DNA from: Mesoaciditoga sp.
Lineage (GTDB): Bacteria > Thermotogota > Thermotogae > Mesoaciditogales > Mesoaciditogaceae
DNA length: 57,949 nt
Assembly: GCA_015489955.1 (NCBI GenBank)
Contig: WFYR01000061.1
Location: 1 to 57,949, forward strand
Direction of reading: 5' to 3'
The position numbers were made by a program, and so were the translations under genes. The notes below the pieces were generated by a model. That model searched no databases. It was not told where the DNA came from and saw only the letters and a list, made by a program, of their open reading frames with translations. Below, piece by piece: positions 48,378 to 56,882 of the stretch; positions within the stretch are counted from its first letter, which is position 1, and each line of letters opens with the position of its first letter.

Positions 48378-49211
48378 TTATTGTTCAAGTTGAACGCTTA
48401 TATAAGCAATTGCGAGCATTGAAAAGACAAACGCCTGTATCGTGCCAACAAAAAATCCAAAGAATCCCCACAGCACCATTGGAACTATCGTGTACTTTGC
48501 GAGGTAGCTCAGCATCAAAACCATGATGCCCCCACCTGCGATGTTTCCAAAAAGCCTGAGAGAGTGTGAAACTGGCTTTGCCAATTCTCCTATTATATTC
48601 ATTGGAAGCATTATTGGGTTCGGATCGATAAATCCCTTCATCCAATTTTTAAAGCCTTTGAGTTTTATGGCAAATATGTGACTTATAAACAAAACCATCA
48701 CCGCGTAGGTAACGTTAGTATTTAAGTCTCCCGTTGGAGATGGCCACGTATCGGTAAATAAATTTAAAACGAGATGATGGCTTGAAACTCCAACGCTTAT
48801 GCCAGGAATGCCGCCTAACAAGTTAGAAAACCAGATAAACAGAAAGAGGGTCATCGAGACGTAGAAAGTGGGTTTAACGAATTCTTTAACTGGAATAACA
48901 TCTTCGACTAAATCATAAACGAAAGAAAGAATAATCTCAATAGCAGCTTGCTTCTTGGAAGGAATCTTGCTTAAATGTCGTTTGAAGGAAACGGCCATGT
49001 AAATGAGAATGGACATGATAACAACGGTCATTATAACGGTAATCGGATTTAAAGTACCCAAGAGCGAAGGTAAAGGTACGTGCACCTGCCACACTTTTCC
49101 AATTCCCTCAGGAAAAGAAATTTTGCCAAAATTCCAGATTGCCACGCCAGCGTACACTATCAAAAACAGCGTAAGAAAGATCTTCTCTCCCCTTGAAAAA
49201 GAAACCTTCAA
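48378..49211 (-). CDS. atpB: ATP synthase a subunit
   Basis: Subunit a forms the half-channels for ions beside the c ring. The 277-residue protein has several membrane helices. The essential arginine lies in AKPVSHSLRLFGNIAGGGIMVL, and the closing helix has GFFVGTIQAFVFSMLAIAYIS. The start overlaps the atpI stop (ATGA). It is the first of the eight structural genes, which follow the common order a-c-b-delta-alpha-gamma-beta-epsilon. Confidence 0.95.
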   Translation of the reverse strand: MKVSFSRGEKIFLTLFLIVYAGVAIWNFGKISFPEGIGKVWQVHVPLPSLLGTLNPITVIMTVVIMSILIYMAVSFKRHLSKIPSKKQAAIEIILSFVYDLVEDVIPVKEFVKPTFYVSMTLFLFIWFSNLLGGIPGISVGVSSHHLVLNLFTDTWPSPTGDLNTNVTYAVMVLFISHIFAIKLKGFKNWMKGFIDPNPIMLPMNIIGELAKPVSHSLRLFGNIAGGGIMVLMLSYLAKYTIVPMVLWGFFGFFVGTIQAFVFSMLAIAYISVQLEQ

Positions 49212-49546
49212 GTTTTACCACTCCCCACGTATGTGATAAGTGTGAACCTTGCCAACTCCAGACCGAAGAAGGCAAAGATCAAACCTTTTATTCCAAAGAT
49301 GGAGGAAAATAAGAGAATCACAGCGCTTAAAATGTACCTCTTTAAGAAACCGAACTTCAGGGATTTCAACTTACCTTCTTTTACCTTATTGGCATCTTCT
49401 GCCATCAGCAATAAGGATAATTGAGAACCAACTGCCCCAAGGAGAAATGACAGAAAAATTCTCCAATCCAAGAAAAGCAAAAAGAGCCCCGCCGGCGTAA
49501 AAGATGACCACAAGTTTAAAGACCACGAAAGAGAGTCACTTTTCAT
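49208..49546 (-). CDS. atpI: ATP synthase subunit I-like membrane protein
   Basis: AtpI is an accessory membrane protein thought to help assemble the c ring. The 112-residue protein has about four predicted membrane segments, at roughly 15-25, 28-45, 68-87 and 88-106, and small loops. Similarity in this family is weak, so I rely on size, topology and the place directly before atpB. It overlaps atpB by four bases and atpZ by 11. Confidence 0.72.
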   Translation of the reverse strand: MKSDSLSWSLNLWSSFTPAGLFLLFLDWRIFLSFLLGAVGSQLSLLLMAEDANKVKEGKLKSLKFGFLKRYILSAVILLFSSIFGIKGLIFAFFGLELARFTLITYVGSGKT

Positions 49547-49802
49547 TTTGTTTTCTTTCTTCCTTTGCTGCTACTTTTAAAAGTACCTTCATGCCATTGT
49601 ACATTCCAGAAATTGTGCCAAGGAGCAAGAATATCACAAGCAAAACTTTGTTGTTGAAGGTCCACTTATCAAGGTAATATCCTAGCAGGCCACCAACCAC
49701 AATGTTGGAAATAACCGTTACACCGAAGTCAAAGACTACATTTGAATGCTTAAAAAAATTTACCGACTCTCTTGAAAGCTTGAAAATGTTTTTTTTCATC
49801 AT
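49536..49802 (-). CDS. atpZ: AtpZ/AtpI-like small membrane protein
   Basis: AtpZ with AtpI has been reported to act in ion (Mg2+ or Ca2+) uptake or in assembly of the synthase. The 88-residue protein has two membrane helices (about 27-44 and 51-73). GVTVISNIVVGGLLGYYLDKW matches the family pattern GxxxGxxLDKW, followed by LLGTISGMYNGMKVLLK. The ATG overlaps the ruvX stop by one base. Confidence 0.8.
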   Translation of the reverse strand: MMKKNIFKLSRESVNFFKHSNVVFDFGVTVISNIVVGGLLGYYLDKWTFNNKVLLVIFLLLGTISGMYNGMKVLLKVAAKEERKQNEK

Positions 49803-50587
49803 TATTTCACTTTAAAAAAAATTAGTGGCTGATTTCCTATCTTTACATATCCCTTTTCATCGTCAATTACAACTCTTATTCCATGAGGAAGCCTTTTCAC
49901 ATCTATTTCATGCCAATAACTCAGATCGGTAATAATCAAATCTTCTATGTCCAAGTACGGTAGAATTATATCCCAAAATACACCAAAATGCAAAGTTATT
50001 CCCAAATTTTTTCTAAAAATATTAACTTCTCTTAACCTAAAATATACGGGGTCATCTTCGTATATTTCACAAGGGGATATATCATAGCTTTCCAATCCCC
50101 TCAACGCACTTCCGATCATAATTATCCTTTTTGGAGAGAGAAATTTAAAAAAATTTGCAATTTCTGTTGAGGGTGGCTGAAGCGTAGGAGATACCCTGTA
50201 AGCTTTTATTCTTTTCCCCATGTAGTCTTGCAGTATTATTGAAGCGCTCAACTCATCGACTATGCCTTTTTTCGAATTTGAAGAAAATATCTCTCGATTC
50301 GCAATGTTTGAAGTAAAACGTTCATCAACCATGTAAACTGGAATTGGTGCCATTTCTCTTGAAATTTCTATTGCCTTATCCACAGCTTTAGACGTTGAAG
50401 GAGTGAATTTTCCCTTTAAATTCAACGGTAGACCAACCACAATTTCCGAGAGGTTTTCTATTTTTTTGAGTTCTTTCACCACATCTTTTGGTGGAACGGT
50501 TTTAACGTTTGTTACCACACTTCCCGTCGGATCTGTAATTGCTATGCCACTTCTTTTTGTCCCAAAATCAACGGATGCTTTTCGCAT
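49802..50587 (-). CDS. ruvX: Holliday junction resolvase-like RuvX/YqgF with an unknown C-terminal domain
   Basis: The first 135 residues are a complete YqgF/RuvX RNase-H-like domain, a family linked to pre-16S rRNA 5' processing. The three acid sites are present in ASVDFGTKRSGIA, VDERFTS and DELSASIILQDYM, as is VVGLPLNLKG. Residues 136-261 are extra: they start near PKRIIMIGSALRGLESYD and end IGNQPLIFFKVK, and I cannot place them in a family. Normal RuvX is about 140 residues. I choose ATG 50587; ATG 50596 is equally possible, and neither has a strong ribosome site. Confidence 0.85.
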   Translation of the reverse strand: MRKASVDFGTKRSGIAITDPTGSVVTNVKTVPPKDVVKELKKIENLSEIVVGLPLNLKGKFTPSTSKAVDKAIEISREMAPIPVYMVDERFTSNIANREIFSSNSKKGIVDELSASIILQDYMGKRIKAYRVSPTLQPPSTEIANFFKFLSPKRIIMIGSALRGLESYDISPCEIYEDDPVYFRLREVNIFRKNLGITLHFGVFWDIILPYLDIEDLIITDLSYWHEIDVKRLPHGIRVVIDDEKGYVKIGNQPLIFFKVK

Positions 50588-53555
50588 AATTACCATCGAA
50601 GGGATTATGAAAGATTTTGGCTATTTCCCGGGTGTTTCTGTTCATAAGTCTTTTCTTTACAGAAAATGCTATCTTCTTTTCCACTTCTCCCTCTTTTTCA
50701 CGCGACGAGTTTTCAACTTCTTGTATTTCAGGTATCCTAACTGTTCGTCCATCTTCAAAAACGTTTATTTCTTTTAGAATAGATATGAAGATCTTTGAAA
50801 ACGCTTTGGAACGGCTTACACCGCTTTCGACCAAACACTCTTCAGCTTCTTTCGCACATCCATCACTCAAAATTTCCGCCACCAATCTAACCTTCTCGTA
50901 AGTGGGAAATAGCTCTTCTATCTCTTTCATATTCGAATCGAAATCTTCTTCCCCAAAAAGCATTTGAATAATTGGGATGTTGTTGTTTTCGAACAGTGTT
51001 GGAGGCTTCAAAAAAGAAATATGATTTCTTGGAAAATCGTAGTAAACGATTCTATCCATTTCGTCGATTGTCGATGCGTACGTTGAAGAAGTCAAAAGCA
51101 CTCTAGTTTTTCCTCTTTTTATTGAGGTTGAAATATGATGATGAGAATTGGAGTTTGGAATGTAAGAAACTATCTTTTCGCTCTTACACATGGATGGATA
51201 CAGCTCACATAGGCGTTTGTACACATCTTTTAAATTTTGCACGCTTGAAAATATTATCATGATCTTTTTATTTCTTTCTTTTATTATGGAAGAGACTAAA
51301 TTGAACTTTTCTCTGGAATTTCTATCGTCTATGAGGCCAACTGTTCTCTTATGGTACTCGTGAAAGATCTTTTCAATGTTGAAATCGATACTCAAATCGT
51401 TTTCAACTTCGTGGCTTAAGAATGATGAAAAGAGAAGCACTTTTCTCAGATTCTTAGAATGAACAGCTTCTATTAAACGATCTCTCAACCCTATTTCATA
51501 CATAAGCTGAGGTTCACACACGAAAAGCCTATCTCCGTCTTTCAAAACTTTCTTCAATGAGATAACGTTTGTGAACACAACATGAGCCTGTTCGAAACCA
51601 TCGTTTATCGCATCAACATAAGTTGCCGTTCTGCCAATGGCTTTCACCTCTGGAGCCACAGAAGAGTAAAAATCTCTCATCATTGAATTGGAAGGAGCGA
51701 CAACCACTAATCTTCCTTCAAGTAAAGACGATTCAAGTATCATCCTTTCTTCCACATGCGGATTGCCAACTACCAACGTGTTTTCTTCAAAAGAAAGCAC
51801 GTTTGAAAATTTCCTTTTTATGGCGCTCTTTCTTAAAGTTCTGGTTGAATTTCTTTCGCCGCTTACCCTCAAATCCACGATGTTAAGCTGAATCTTTTTT
51901 CTTCCACCCCAATTGTTCTTCCATATGTTTGCCACAATGTTCACACTTGGTCTTGAATAGAAATTATCATCTATTTTATTTGAAAGACCAAAGCCGATGG
52001 CATCGACGTGTTTCTTTCCATTTCCCACAGTTAAGCTCAAATGTTTTCCGAATTTTCCAATGCTTCTCACTCTTTCCACTTCTAAATTATCAAATTCAAA
52101 AATAGGTTCTGGATTTCCACTGCCATACGGTCTCAATTTTTCAATATCTTCAATCAAAGAGTCATCTATTTCCGAAAGATCCAGTTTCGCATCGATTTTT
52201 ACGACAGACGCTAAATCTTTGGAATCGTATTCTTTCATCAGCTCTTGTAATCGAGCGTCGAATTCTGGTATAAGATCGCTTTTAAGCGAAAAGCCGGCTG
52301 CCATTTTATGTCCACCGTATTCTTCTAGAAGATCCTCGGCGCCTTTTAATATCTTTACTATGTCTACCCCTTCAATACTGCGGGCAGAACCTCTTGCTAT
52401 TTCACCTTCTCTTGAAATCATAAGAGTCGGTTTGTGAAAAGCGGAAAGAATTCGCGAGGCCACAATTCCAATAACACCCGGATGCCAGTTTTCGCCAGAT
52501 AAAACCAATATTCTACGTTCTTTCAGATCATCCATAACGTCAAGTTGCGCTAGAGCTTCTTGAAGTATTTGATTTTCTATGAATTGTCTCTTTTTATTTT
52601 TTTCTATCAATTCTTTGGCAAGAGAGTACGCTTTTGATTCGTCTTCTTCCAAAACCAGTTCTAAAGCGGTGTACGCACTGTCGATGCGGCCAACGGCATT
52701 TATCTTGGGGGCAATTTTGAACCCTATATCATGGGCCTTAACATCACAATGATCAACGTTGGAAAGCTCCATCAACTTTGCCAGGCCAACCCTTTTTTTC
52801 TCTCCAAGCAATTTCATTCCCTTGTAAACGAAGTAACGATTTTCCCATAAGAGTGGAACTATATCGGCCACCGTTCCCAGCGCAACTATGTCGAGATACT
52901 CTTCGAGATCGTCTTGTATTCCAATTTTGCTCTGAAGGGCTTGAAGCACTTTATAGGCTACACCGACACCGGAAAAATCCTTAAATGGGTAAGAATCATC
53001 TGGACTTTTCGGATCGATAACGGCAATGGCCTCTGGAATTTCATCTTTCGTTTCATGATGATCCGTGACGATCACCCGAAAACCTCTTGAATTGGCGTAA
53101 GCGATATCATCTACGGAAGTTATCCCACAATCAACTGTCATTAAATTTCTTACACCTTTTTCGTATAAAAAATCTATGGCTTCCCTGCTAAGGCCATAAC
53201 CATCGTCTAATCTGCTTGGAATGTAATAATCGACGTTCCAGCCCCACTTTTTCAAAACCAGATAGTAAAGCGCTGTACCAGTTACCCCGTCAACATCGTA
53301 ATCACCGTATATTACCAACGGTGCGCCACTTTCTTTTACACGTAAAAGTTCTTCAACGGCTTTATCCATATCTCGCATTCTGTAAGGATCTTCCAATTTT
53401 ATGGAAGCTGGAGTCAAAAATTGTTGTGCTTTTTCTAAAGTATCAACGCCACGATTGGTGAGCAAGCGAGCCAACAAGGGGGTTATCTTGAAATTTTCAC
53501 ACAAAAACCTTTCCCACTCTTCGTGGTGGTCAGCAACCTCCCATTCATTTTTCAA
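50568..53555 (-). CDS. recJ: single-stranded-DNA exonuclease RecJ with long C-terminal extension
   Basis: RecJ degrades single-stranded DNA 5' to 3' in recombination and repair. The DHH core has YGDYDVDGVTGTAL, VDCGITSVDD and VTDHHETKDE, and a DHHA1 domain with SGENWHPGVIGIVASR and GGHKMAAGFSL, then an OB-like domain to about residue 570. Residues about 590-995 resemble a superfamily 2 helicase layout, but no Walker A lysine is visible. I choose TTG 53555, six bases after AGAGGA, rather than TTG 53594, which lies beside the promoter. It overlaps ruvX. Confidence 0.92.
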   Translation of the reverse strand: MKNEWEVADHHEEWERFLCENFKITPLLARLLTNRGVDTLEKAQQFLTPASIKLEDPYRMRDMDKAVEELLRVKESGAPLVIYGDYDVDGVTGTALYYLVLKKWGWNVDYYIPSRLDDGYGLSREAIDFLYEKGVRNLMTVDCGITSVDDIAYANSRGFRVIVTDHHETKDEIPEAIAVIDPKSPDDSYPFKDFSGVGVAYKVLQALQSKIGIQDDLEEYLDIVALGTVADIVPLLWENRYFVYKGMKLLGEKKRVGLAKLMELSNVDHCDVKAHDIGFKIAPKINAVGRIDSAYTALELVLEEDESKAYSLAKELIEKNKKRQFIENQILQEALAQLDVMDDLKERRILVLSGENWHPGVIGIVASRILSAFHKPTLMISREGEIARGSARSIEGVDIVKILKGAEDLLEEYGGHKMAAGFSLKSDLIPEFDARLQELMKEYDSKDLASVVKIDAKLDLSEIDDSLIEDIEKLRPYGSGNPEPIFEFDNLEVERVRSIGKFGKHLSLTVGNGKKHVDAIGFGLSNKIDDNFYSRPSVNIVANIWKNNWGGRKKIQLNIVDLRVSGERNSTRTLRKSAIKRKFSNVLSFEENTLVVGNPHVEERMILESSLLEGRLVVVAPSNSMMRDFYSSVAPEVKAIGRTATYVDAINDGFEQAHVVFTNVISLKKVLKDGDRLFVCEPQLMYEIGLRDRLIEAVHSKNLRKVLLFSSFLSHEVENDLSIDFNIEKIFHEYHKRTVGLIDDRNSREKFNLVSSIIKERNKKIMIIFSSVQNLKDVYKRLCELYPSMCKSEKIVSYIPNSNSHHHISTSIKRGKTRVLLTSSTYASTIDEMDRIVYYDFPRNHISFLKPPTLFENNNIPIIQMLFGEEDFDSNMKEIEELFPTYEKVRLVAEILSDGCAKEAEECLVESGVSRSKAFSKIFISILKEINVFEDGRTVRIPEIQEVENSSREKEGEVEKKIAFSVKKRLMNRNTREIAKIFHNPFDGNYAKSIR

Positions 53556-53595
53556 TTCACATCCTCTCCCATCTTTATCTTTATCTTTCGACAAA

Positions 53596-53604
53596 ATTAT
53601 ACCA
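53596..53604 (-). promoter_or_regulatory. predicted extended -10 promoter element for the recJ-atp-marR run
   Basis: On the minus strand TGG precedes TATAAT (53601-53596), giving an extended -10. Transcription would start near 53589, about 34 bases before the chosen recJ start. No clear -35 box is seen 16-18 bases upstream. This is the only obvious promoter in front of the 24-gene run. Confidence 0.5.
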
Positions 53605-53646
53605 CGTCAAAGGCGAAGTTCATGGAAGGGGACCGCGCAGTTGAAG

Positions 53647-54861
53647 TCAAGGTTTTTCCACTTTTCCCATGAAAAGTATGAGATCACTCGTAGCACTTAT
53701 TTTATCAACTATGAAGAAGATGAATGGATGATCTGCCTTGAAAACAGGAATAACGGGTGGTTTGACGTTGGGTGCACAGGTAAGGGTCATAATAACACTT
53801 GTTACAGCAGCGGCTTCCGTTCCTTTTTCGTTTACGTCTACAAACGCTTTGTGAAGCACATCAGAGATCACTAGATCTTTTGCGCCATCTATACCTGAAA
53901 AGTCAGCGTTGTCGAAGGCGTTCTTCATTCCGAGAGATTTAAGAACAGAGTTGAGCGAGTACCCATCTCTTAGCTTGAATTTTGGAAAGAATACCTTCAC
54001 GGTTTGTTCTTTCATTTCGGAGCACCACTTCTTAAAGTTAGACGCACTTAATGAATTCTCAAGATTCTGTATGCCGTCCTTGTCTTTTGGAAGTAAAACG
54101 ATCATCGATAGTTTTCCACTTCCATAGGGAAGCCTCAAAGCCTGCAGAAGATCATTTTGCATGTATGAAAATTTTGATTTTTGGTACATCATTTCCACTT
54201 TCGTTGTGTGCCCGCTATCCACAAAGAAATCAGCCTTTTTCGTATTGGAAGCTTTAAATGCCACTTTCCACTTTCCGTTGAAATATATGGCATTTGTAAG
54301 TACAAGTCTCGTTAAGCCTGGAAGCCTATTTATGATATCTTCAATTTTTCCTTTTGTTTTTTCCCTCACCCAGTCGTTTATCATTTTTTTCGCTTCCAGG
54401 GGCTTTGCAAAATCGACTTTGTAAAGTTCTCCATTGTAGTATTTATCTATGATAGAAACAAAGCTTGGTAAAAGTTTAAAACCTTTTTGAACCCATAAAG
54501 CGTTGGCTACGTTAAGAGTGGAAGAGTTGGTGGCGGTTAAATTCATCAAATCAACGGTTTTTGAAAAAGCAAGGTTAAATTTATCATTTGATAGTCTTAT
54601 GTGAAGGGTTTTTGTCATCTGCGTTTTTGTTTCACCATTAGCGCCAGCGTAAACCATAGATAGGGCGTCAAAAATACTAAATGGTGAAAAAAAAGAATTT
54701 CCATTTCTTTTCAATTTGGAGTACAAGTCAAACGCAAATTCGTCGTTCGATTGAACAATGCTTTGCATGTCTTCATTATTTCCGAATAGAGCTGTTAAAT
54801 TCGCAAATGTCATTGTGAAAGAAAAGAACATCAGCAAAACGATCATGCCAAGCTTTTTCAT
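53647..54861 (-). CDS. exported serpin (serine protease inhibitor)
   Basis: Serpins trap proteases by a large conformational change. The protein, 404 residues from ATG 54861 (after GGAGGTG), has a signal peptide (about 1-20, KKLGMIVLLMFFSFTMTFA) and the complete serpin fold: NSFFSPFSIFDALSMVYAGANGET, LTNAIYFNGKWKVAF and ADHPFIFFIVD. The hinge EKGTEAAAVTSV is the small-residue pattern of inhibitory serpins. By counting from the P17 glutamate of alpha-1-antitrypsin, the P1-P1' bond would be Thr-Cys. The target protease is unknown, but it must act outside the cytoplasm. Confidence 0.93.
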   Translation of the reverse strand: MKKLGMIVLLMFFSFTMTFANLTALFGNNEDMQSIVQSNDEFAFDLYSKLKRNGNSFFSPFSIFDALSMVYAGANGETKTQMTKTLHIRLSNDKFNLAFSKTVDLMNLTATNSSTLNVANALWVQKGFKLLPSFVSIIDKYYNGELYKVDFAKPLEAKKMINDWVREKTKGKIEDIINRLPGLTRLVLTNAIYFNGKWKVAFKASNTKKADFFVDSGHTTKVEMMYQKSKFSYMQNDLLQALRLPYGSGKLSMIVLLPKDKDGIQNLENSLSASNFKKWCSEMKEQTVKVFFPKFKLRDGYSLNSVLKSLGMKNAFDNADFSGIDGAKDLVISDVLHKAFVDVNEKGTEAAAVTSVIMTLTCAPNVKPPVIPVFKADHPFIFFIVDKISATSDLILFMGKVEKP

Positions 54862-54902
54862 AATCCGCACCTCCGTCATTTGAACTTCTTCTCTCTAAAA
54901 TC

Positions 54903-54911
54903 ATTTTAGCA
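54903..54911 (-). promoter_or_regulatory. predicted extended -10 promoter element of the serpin gene
   Basis: On the minus strand TGC precedes TAAAAT (54908-54903). A start near 54896 leaves a leader of about 35 bases that holds the GGAGGTG site. No convincing -35 box is present. The serpin appears to be transcribed alone. Confidence 0.4.
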
Positions 54912-54969
54912 TCTTGAGAAGATTTAAAAAAATTATCTTCACTTTTAACTTGCACACATTTTTAATTTT

Positions 54970-54997
54970 TTTGGATCCTTTTCAAAAATGTTAAAAT
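54970..54997 (+). promoter_or_regulatory. predicted promoter of nagA
   Basis: TTTGGA (54970-54975) and TAAAAT (54992-54997) are 16 bases apart, with TG at 54989-54990 forming an extended -10. Transcription would begin near 55004, about 35 bases before the nagA start. It is divergent from the serpin promoter, 60 bases away. Confidence 0.45.
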
Positions 54998-55038
54998 GAA
55001 GGAAAAGCGAATGACAACGAAAGTGGTGGTGATGAGCA

Positions 55039-56145
55039 TTGGAAATAAAAAACGTGCTGGTGGTAGATCCGCTAAAGGGAGAATTTGTCGGAGATGTTTT
55101 ATGGGAAGAAGGAATCGTTAGAAAAGTCACCCCTAAGGGCGCTAGCACCTTTGATAACATACTCATGCCGGGTTTTGTAGATCCACACACTCATGGATGT
55201 TTTGGAATAGACACCATGAGCATCGACGATGAAAAATTGGAAAGGTGGGAACGCTTCCTTTACACTCAAGGAGTTACCTCTTTCATTCCCACAACCATCT
55301 CAGCCAAGAAAGAAGATATGATCAGGGTTTCAAACATGATCGAAGAGTACGTGTACAAAAAATCAAAGACCTCCGTTGTGGGAGTTCATTACGAAGGACC
55401 TTACATAAACATAAATAAAAGAGGTGCCCAAAATCCCAGCGCCATTCGTGAGGCCACTTCCAGGGAAATGGAAGAGATACTTTCACCTCATGTCAAACTT
55501 ATAACTATGGCACCCGAGTTAAAAGGATTTTACGATGTGCTTCCTCTTTTGAAAGAAAATGGAACGGTCGTTTCCATTGGCCATAGCGATGCCAATTTCG
55601 AAGAGATAAGACAGGCATTTCTGAATGGCGTGAACAGAATAACTCATTTTCCAAATGCCTTGAAAGGTTTTCATCACAGAGAATTGGGCGGAAGTGGGGC
55701 AGGACTTTACTTCGATTTTACACTTGAAATGATAGTGGATGGTATCCATCTCGATCCGAATTTTGTAAAGCTAATTTACAGGTTAAAAGGCGCCGAACGC
55801 ATCTCTTTGATAACCGATTCCATAAGTGCCGCGGCGCTTGAAGATGGAGAATACGAGCTTGGTGGGTTAAAGGTCAACGTTTTAGAGGGTAAAGCGACGC
55901 TACAAGACGGAACGTTGGCTGGAAGCACCCTTTTGTTCAGCAAAGCGGTAAAAAATTTCAAGAAATTCACAGATTGTTCTCTGAAAGAACTTGCGATGGT
56001 TTCGTCTTACAATTCGGCTATGAATTTAAACATACAAAAAATTGGTAGGATAGAAGAAGGATATCTGGCGAATTTCGTTTTGCTAGATAAAGAGCTCAAC
56101 GTCTTAGAAACCTACCTGTACGGAGAAAAAGTTTATCAGCGTTGA
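55039..56145 (+). CDS. nagA: N-acetylglucosamine-6-phosphate deacetylase
   Basis: NagA removes the acetyl group from GlcNAc-6-phosphate in amino-sugar breakdown and cell-wall recycling. The 368-residue amidohydrolase has PHTHG, the metal-binding glutamate in HYEGPYI, SIGHSDANFEE, the TH-NA block read here as THFPNALKGFHHRE, and the catalytic aspartate in LITDSISAA. The start is TTG 55039 after a GGTGGTGA sequence. nagB and a transporter are not adjacent. The 3' end overlaps the convergent HD-GYP gene by 10 bases. Confidence 0.93.
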   Translation: MEIKNVLVVDPLKGEFVGDVLWEEGIVRKVTPKGASTFDNILMPGFVDPHTHGCFGIDTMSIDDEKLERWERFLYTQGVTSFIPTTISAKKEDMIRVSNMIEEYVYKKSKTSVVGVHYEGPYININKRGAQNPSAIREATSREMEEILSPHVKLITMAPELKGFYDVLPLLKENGTVVSIGHSDANFEEIRQAFLNGVNRITHFPNALKGFHHRELGGSGAGLYFDFTLEMIVDGIHLDPNFVKLIYRLKGAERISLITDSISAAALEDGEYELGGLKVNVLEGKATLQDGTLAGSTLLFSKAVKNFKKFTDCSLKELAMVSSYNSAMNLNIQKIGRIEEGYLANFVLLDKELNVLETYLYGEKVYQR

Positions 56146-56882
56146 ATTTTAGAGCTCTCAGAACACTCGATTTCTTTCATTTTCATCTTCAAAAAAGCTT
56201 CAACTACTGCGGGATCGAATTGCTTTCCCGCGTTTTTTTCGATTTCTTTCAGCGCTATTTCTTCACTCAACGCTTTTCTGTACGGTCTATCGCTTGTCAT
56301 GGCATCAAACGTATCACAAACTGACATTATTCTCGATTCTAACGGTATTTTTTCACCCCTCAGCCCATCTGGATATCCTTTGCCATCCCATCTTTCGTGA
56401 TGGTGCTTTACTATCACGGCAATTTCTTTCAAGTTAGCTCCCTCTTCAATCAATTCCGCACCAATTACGGGATGTGTTTTTATAGCGTTGTACTCCTCAG
56501 GAGTGAGTTTCCCATTTTTATTCAGTATTTCCAAAGGAACGAAAATCTTTCCCACATCGTGAAGCAATCCGGTTTGATAGATCTTTCTTTGAGCTTCTTC
56601 ATCCATTCCCATCATCTTCGCAACTTTCATAGAACAATTTGCCACACGTTCAGAATGGCCTTTGGTGTAGACATCGTACTTTTCAAGGGCTGTGACAAAC
56701 ACCATTATAAGCTTTTTCTGAAGCTCACGCTGACTTTTTAAATATTTTCTTGAAACGTAAAAAGCCGTGGCTATCTTTGAAAAAGCGTTCAAAATTTCCA
56801 CATCATTTTGAGAAAAAGTGTATTCGCTCTCTTTCGGAATATCGATTGACATGTAACCAAGTATTTCATTTGAAAAATTCAA
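56136..56882 (-). CDS. HD-GYP phosphodiesterase part of a sensor protein (second half of a split gene)
   Basis: The first 50 residues (FSNEILGYMSIDIPKESEY, then DVEILNAFSKIATAFYV) are the second half of a GAF domain, followed by a full HD-GYP domain with LLHDVGKIFVP and HHHERWDGKGYPDG. The first half of the GAF domain lies in the upstream reading frame, so this is most likely the 3' part of one sensor gene broken by a -1 frame change near 56918-56923. The TTG at 56882, overlapping the upstream TGA, would allow separate translation. The cyclic-dinucleotide phosphodiesterase motifs are intact. Confidence 0.75.
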   Translation of the reverse strand: MNFSNEILGYMSIDIPKESEYTFSQNDVEILNAFSKIATAFYVSRKYLKSQRELQKKLIMVFVTALEKYDVYTKGHSERVANCSMKVAKMMGMDEEAQRKIYQTGLLHDVGKIFVPLEILNKNGKLTPEEYNAIKTHPVIGAELIEEGANLKEIAVIVKHHHERWDGKGYPDGLRGEKIPLESRIMSVCDTFDAMTSDRPYRKALSEEIALKEIEKNAGKQFDPAVVEAFLKMKMKEIECSESSKIQR

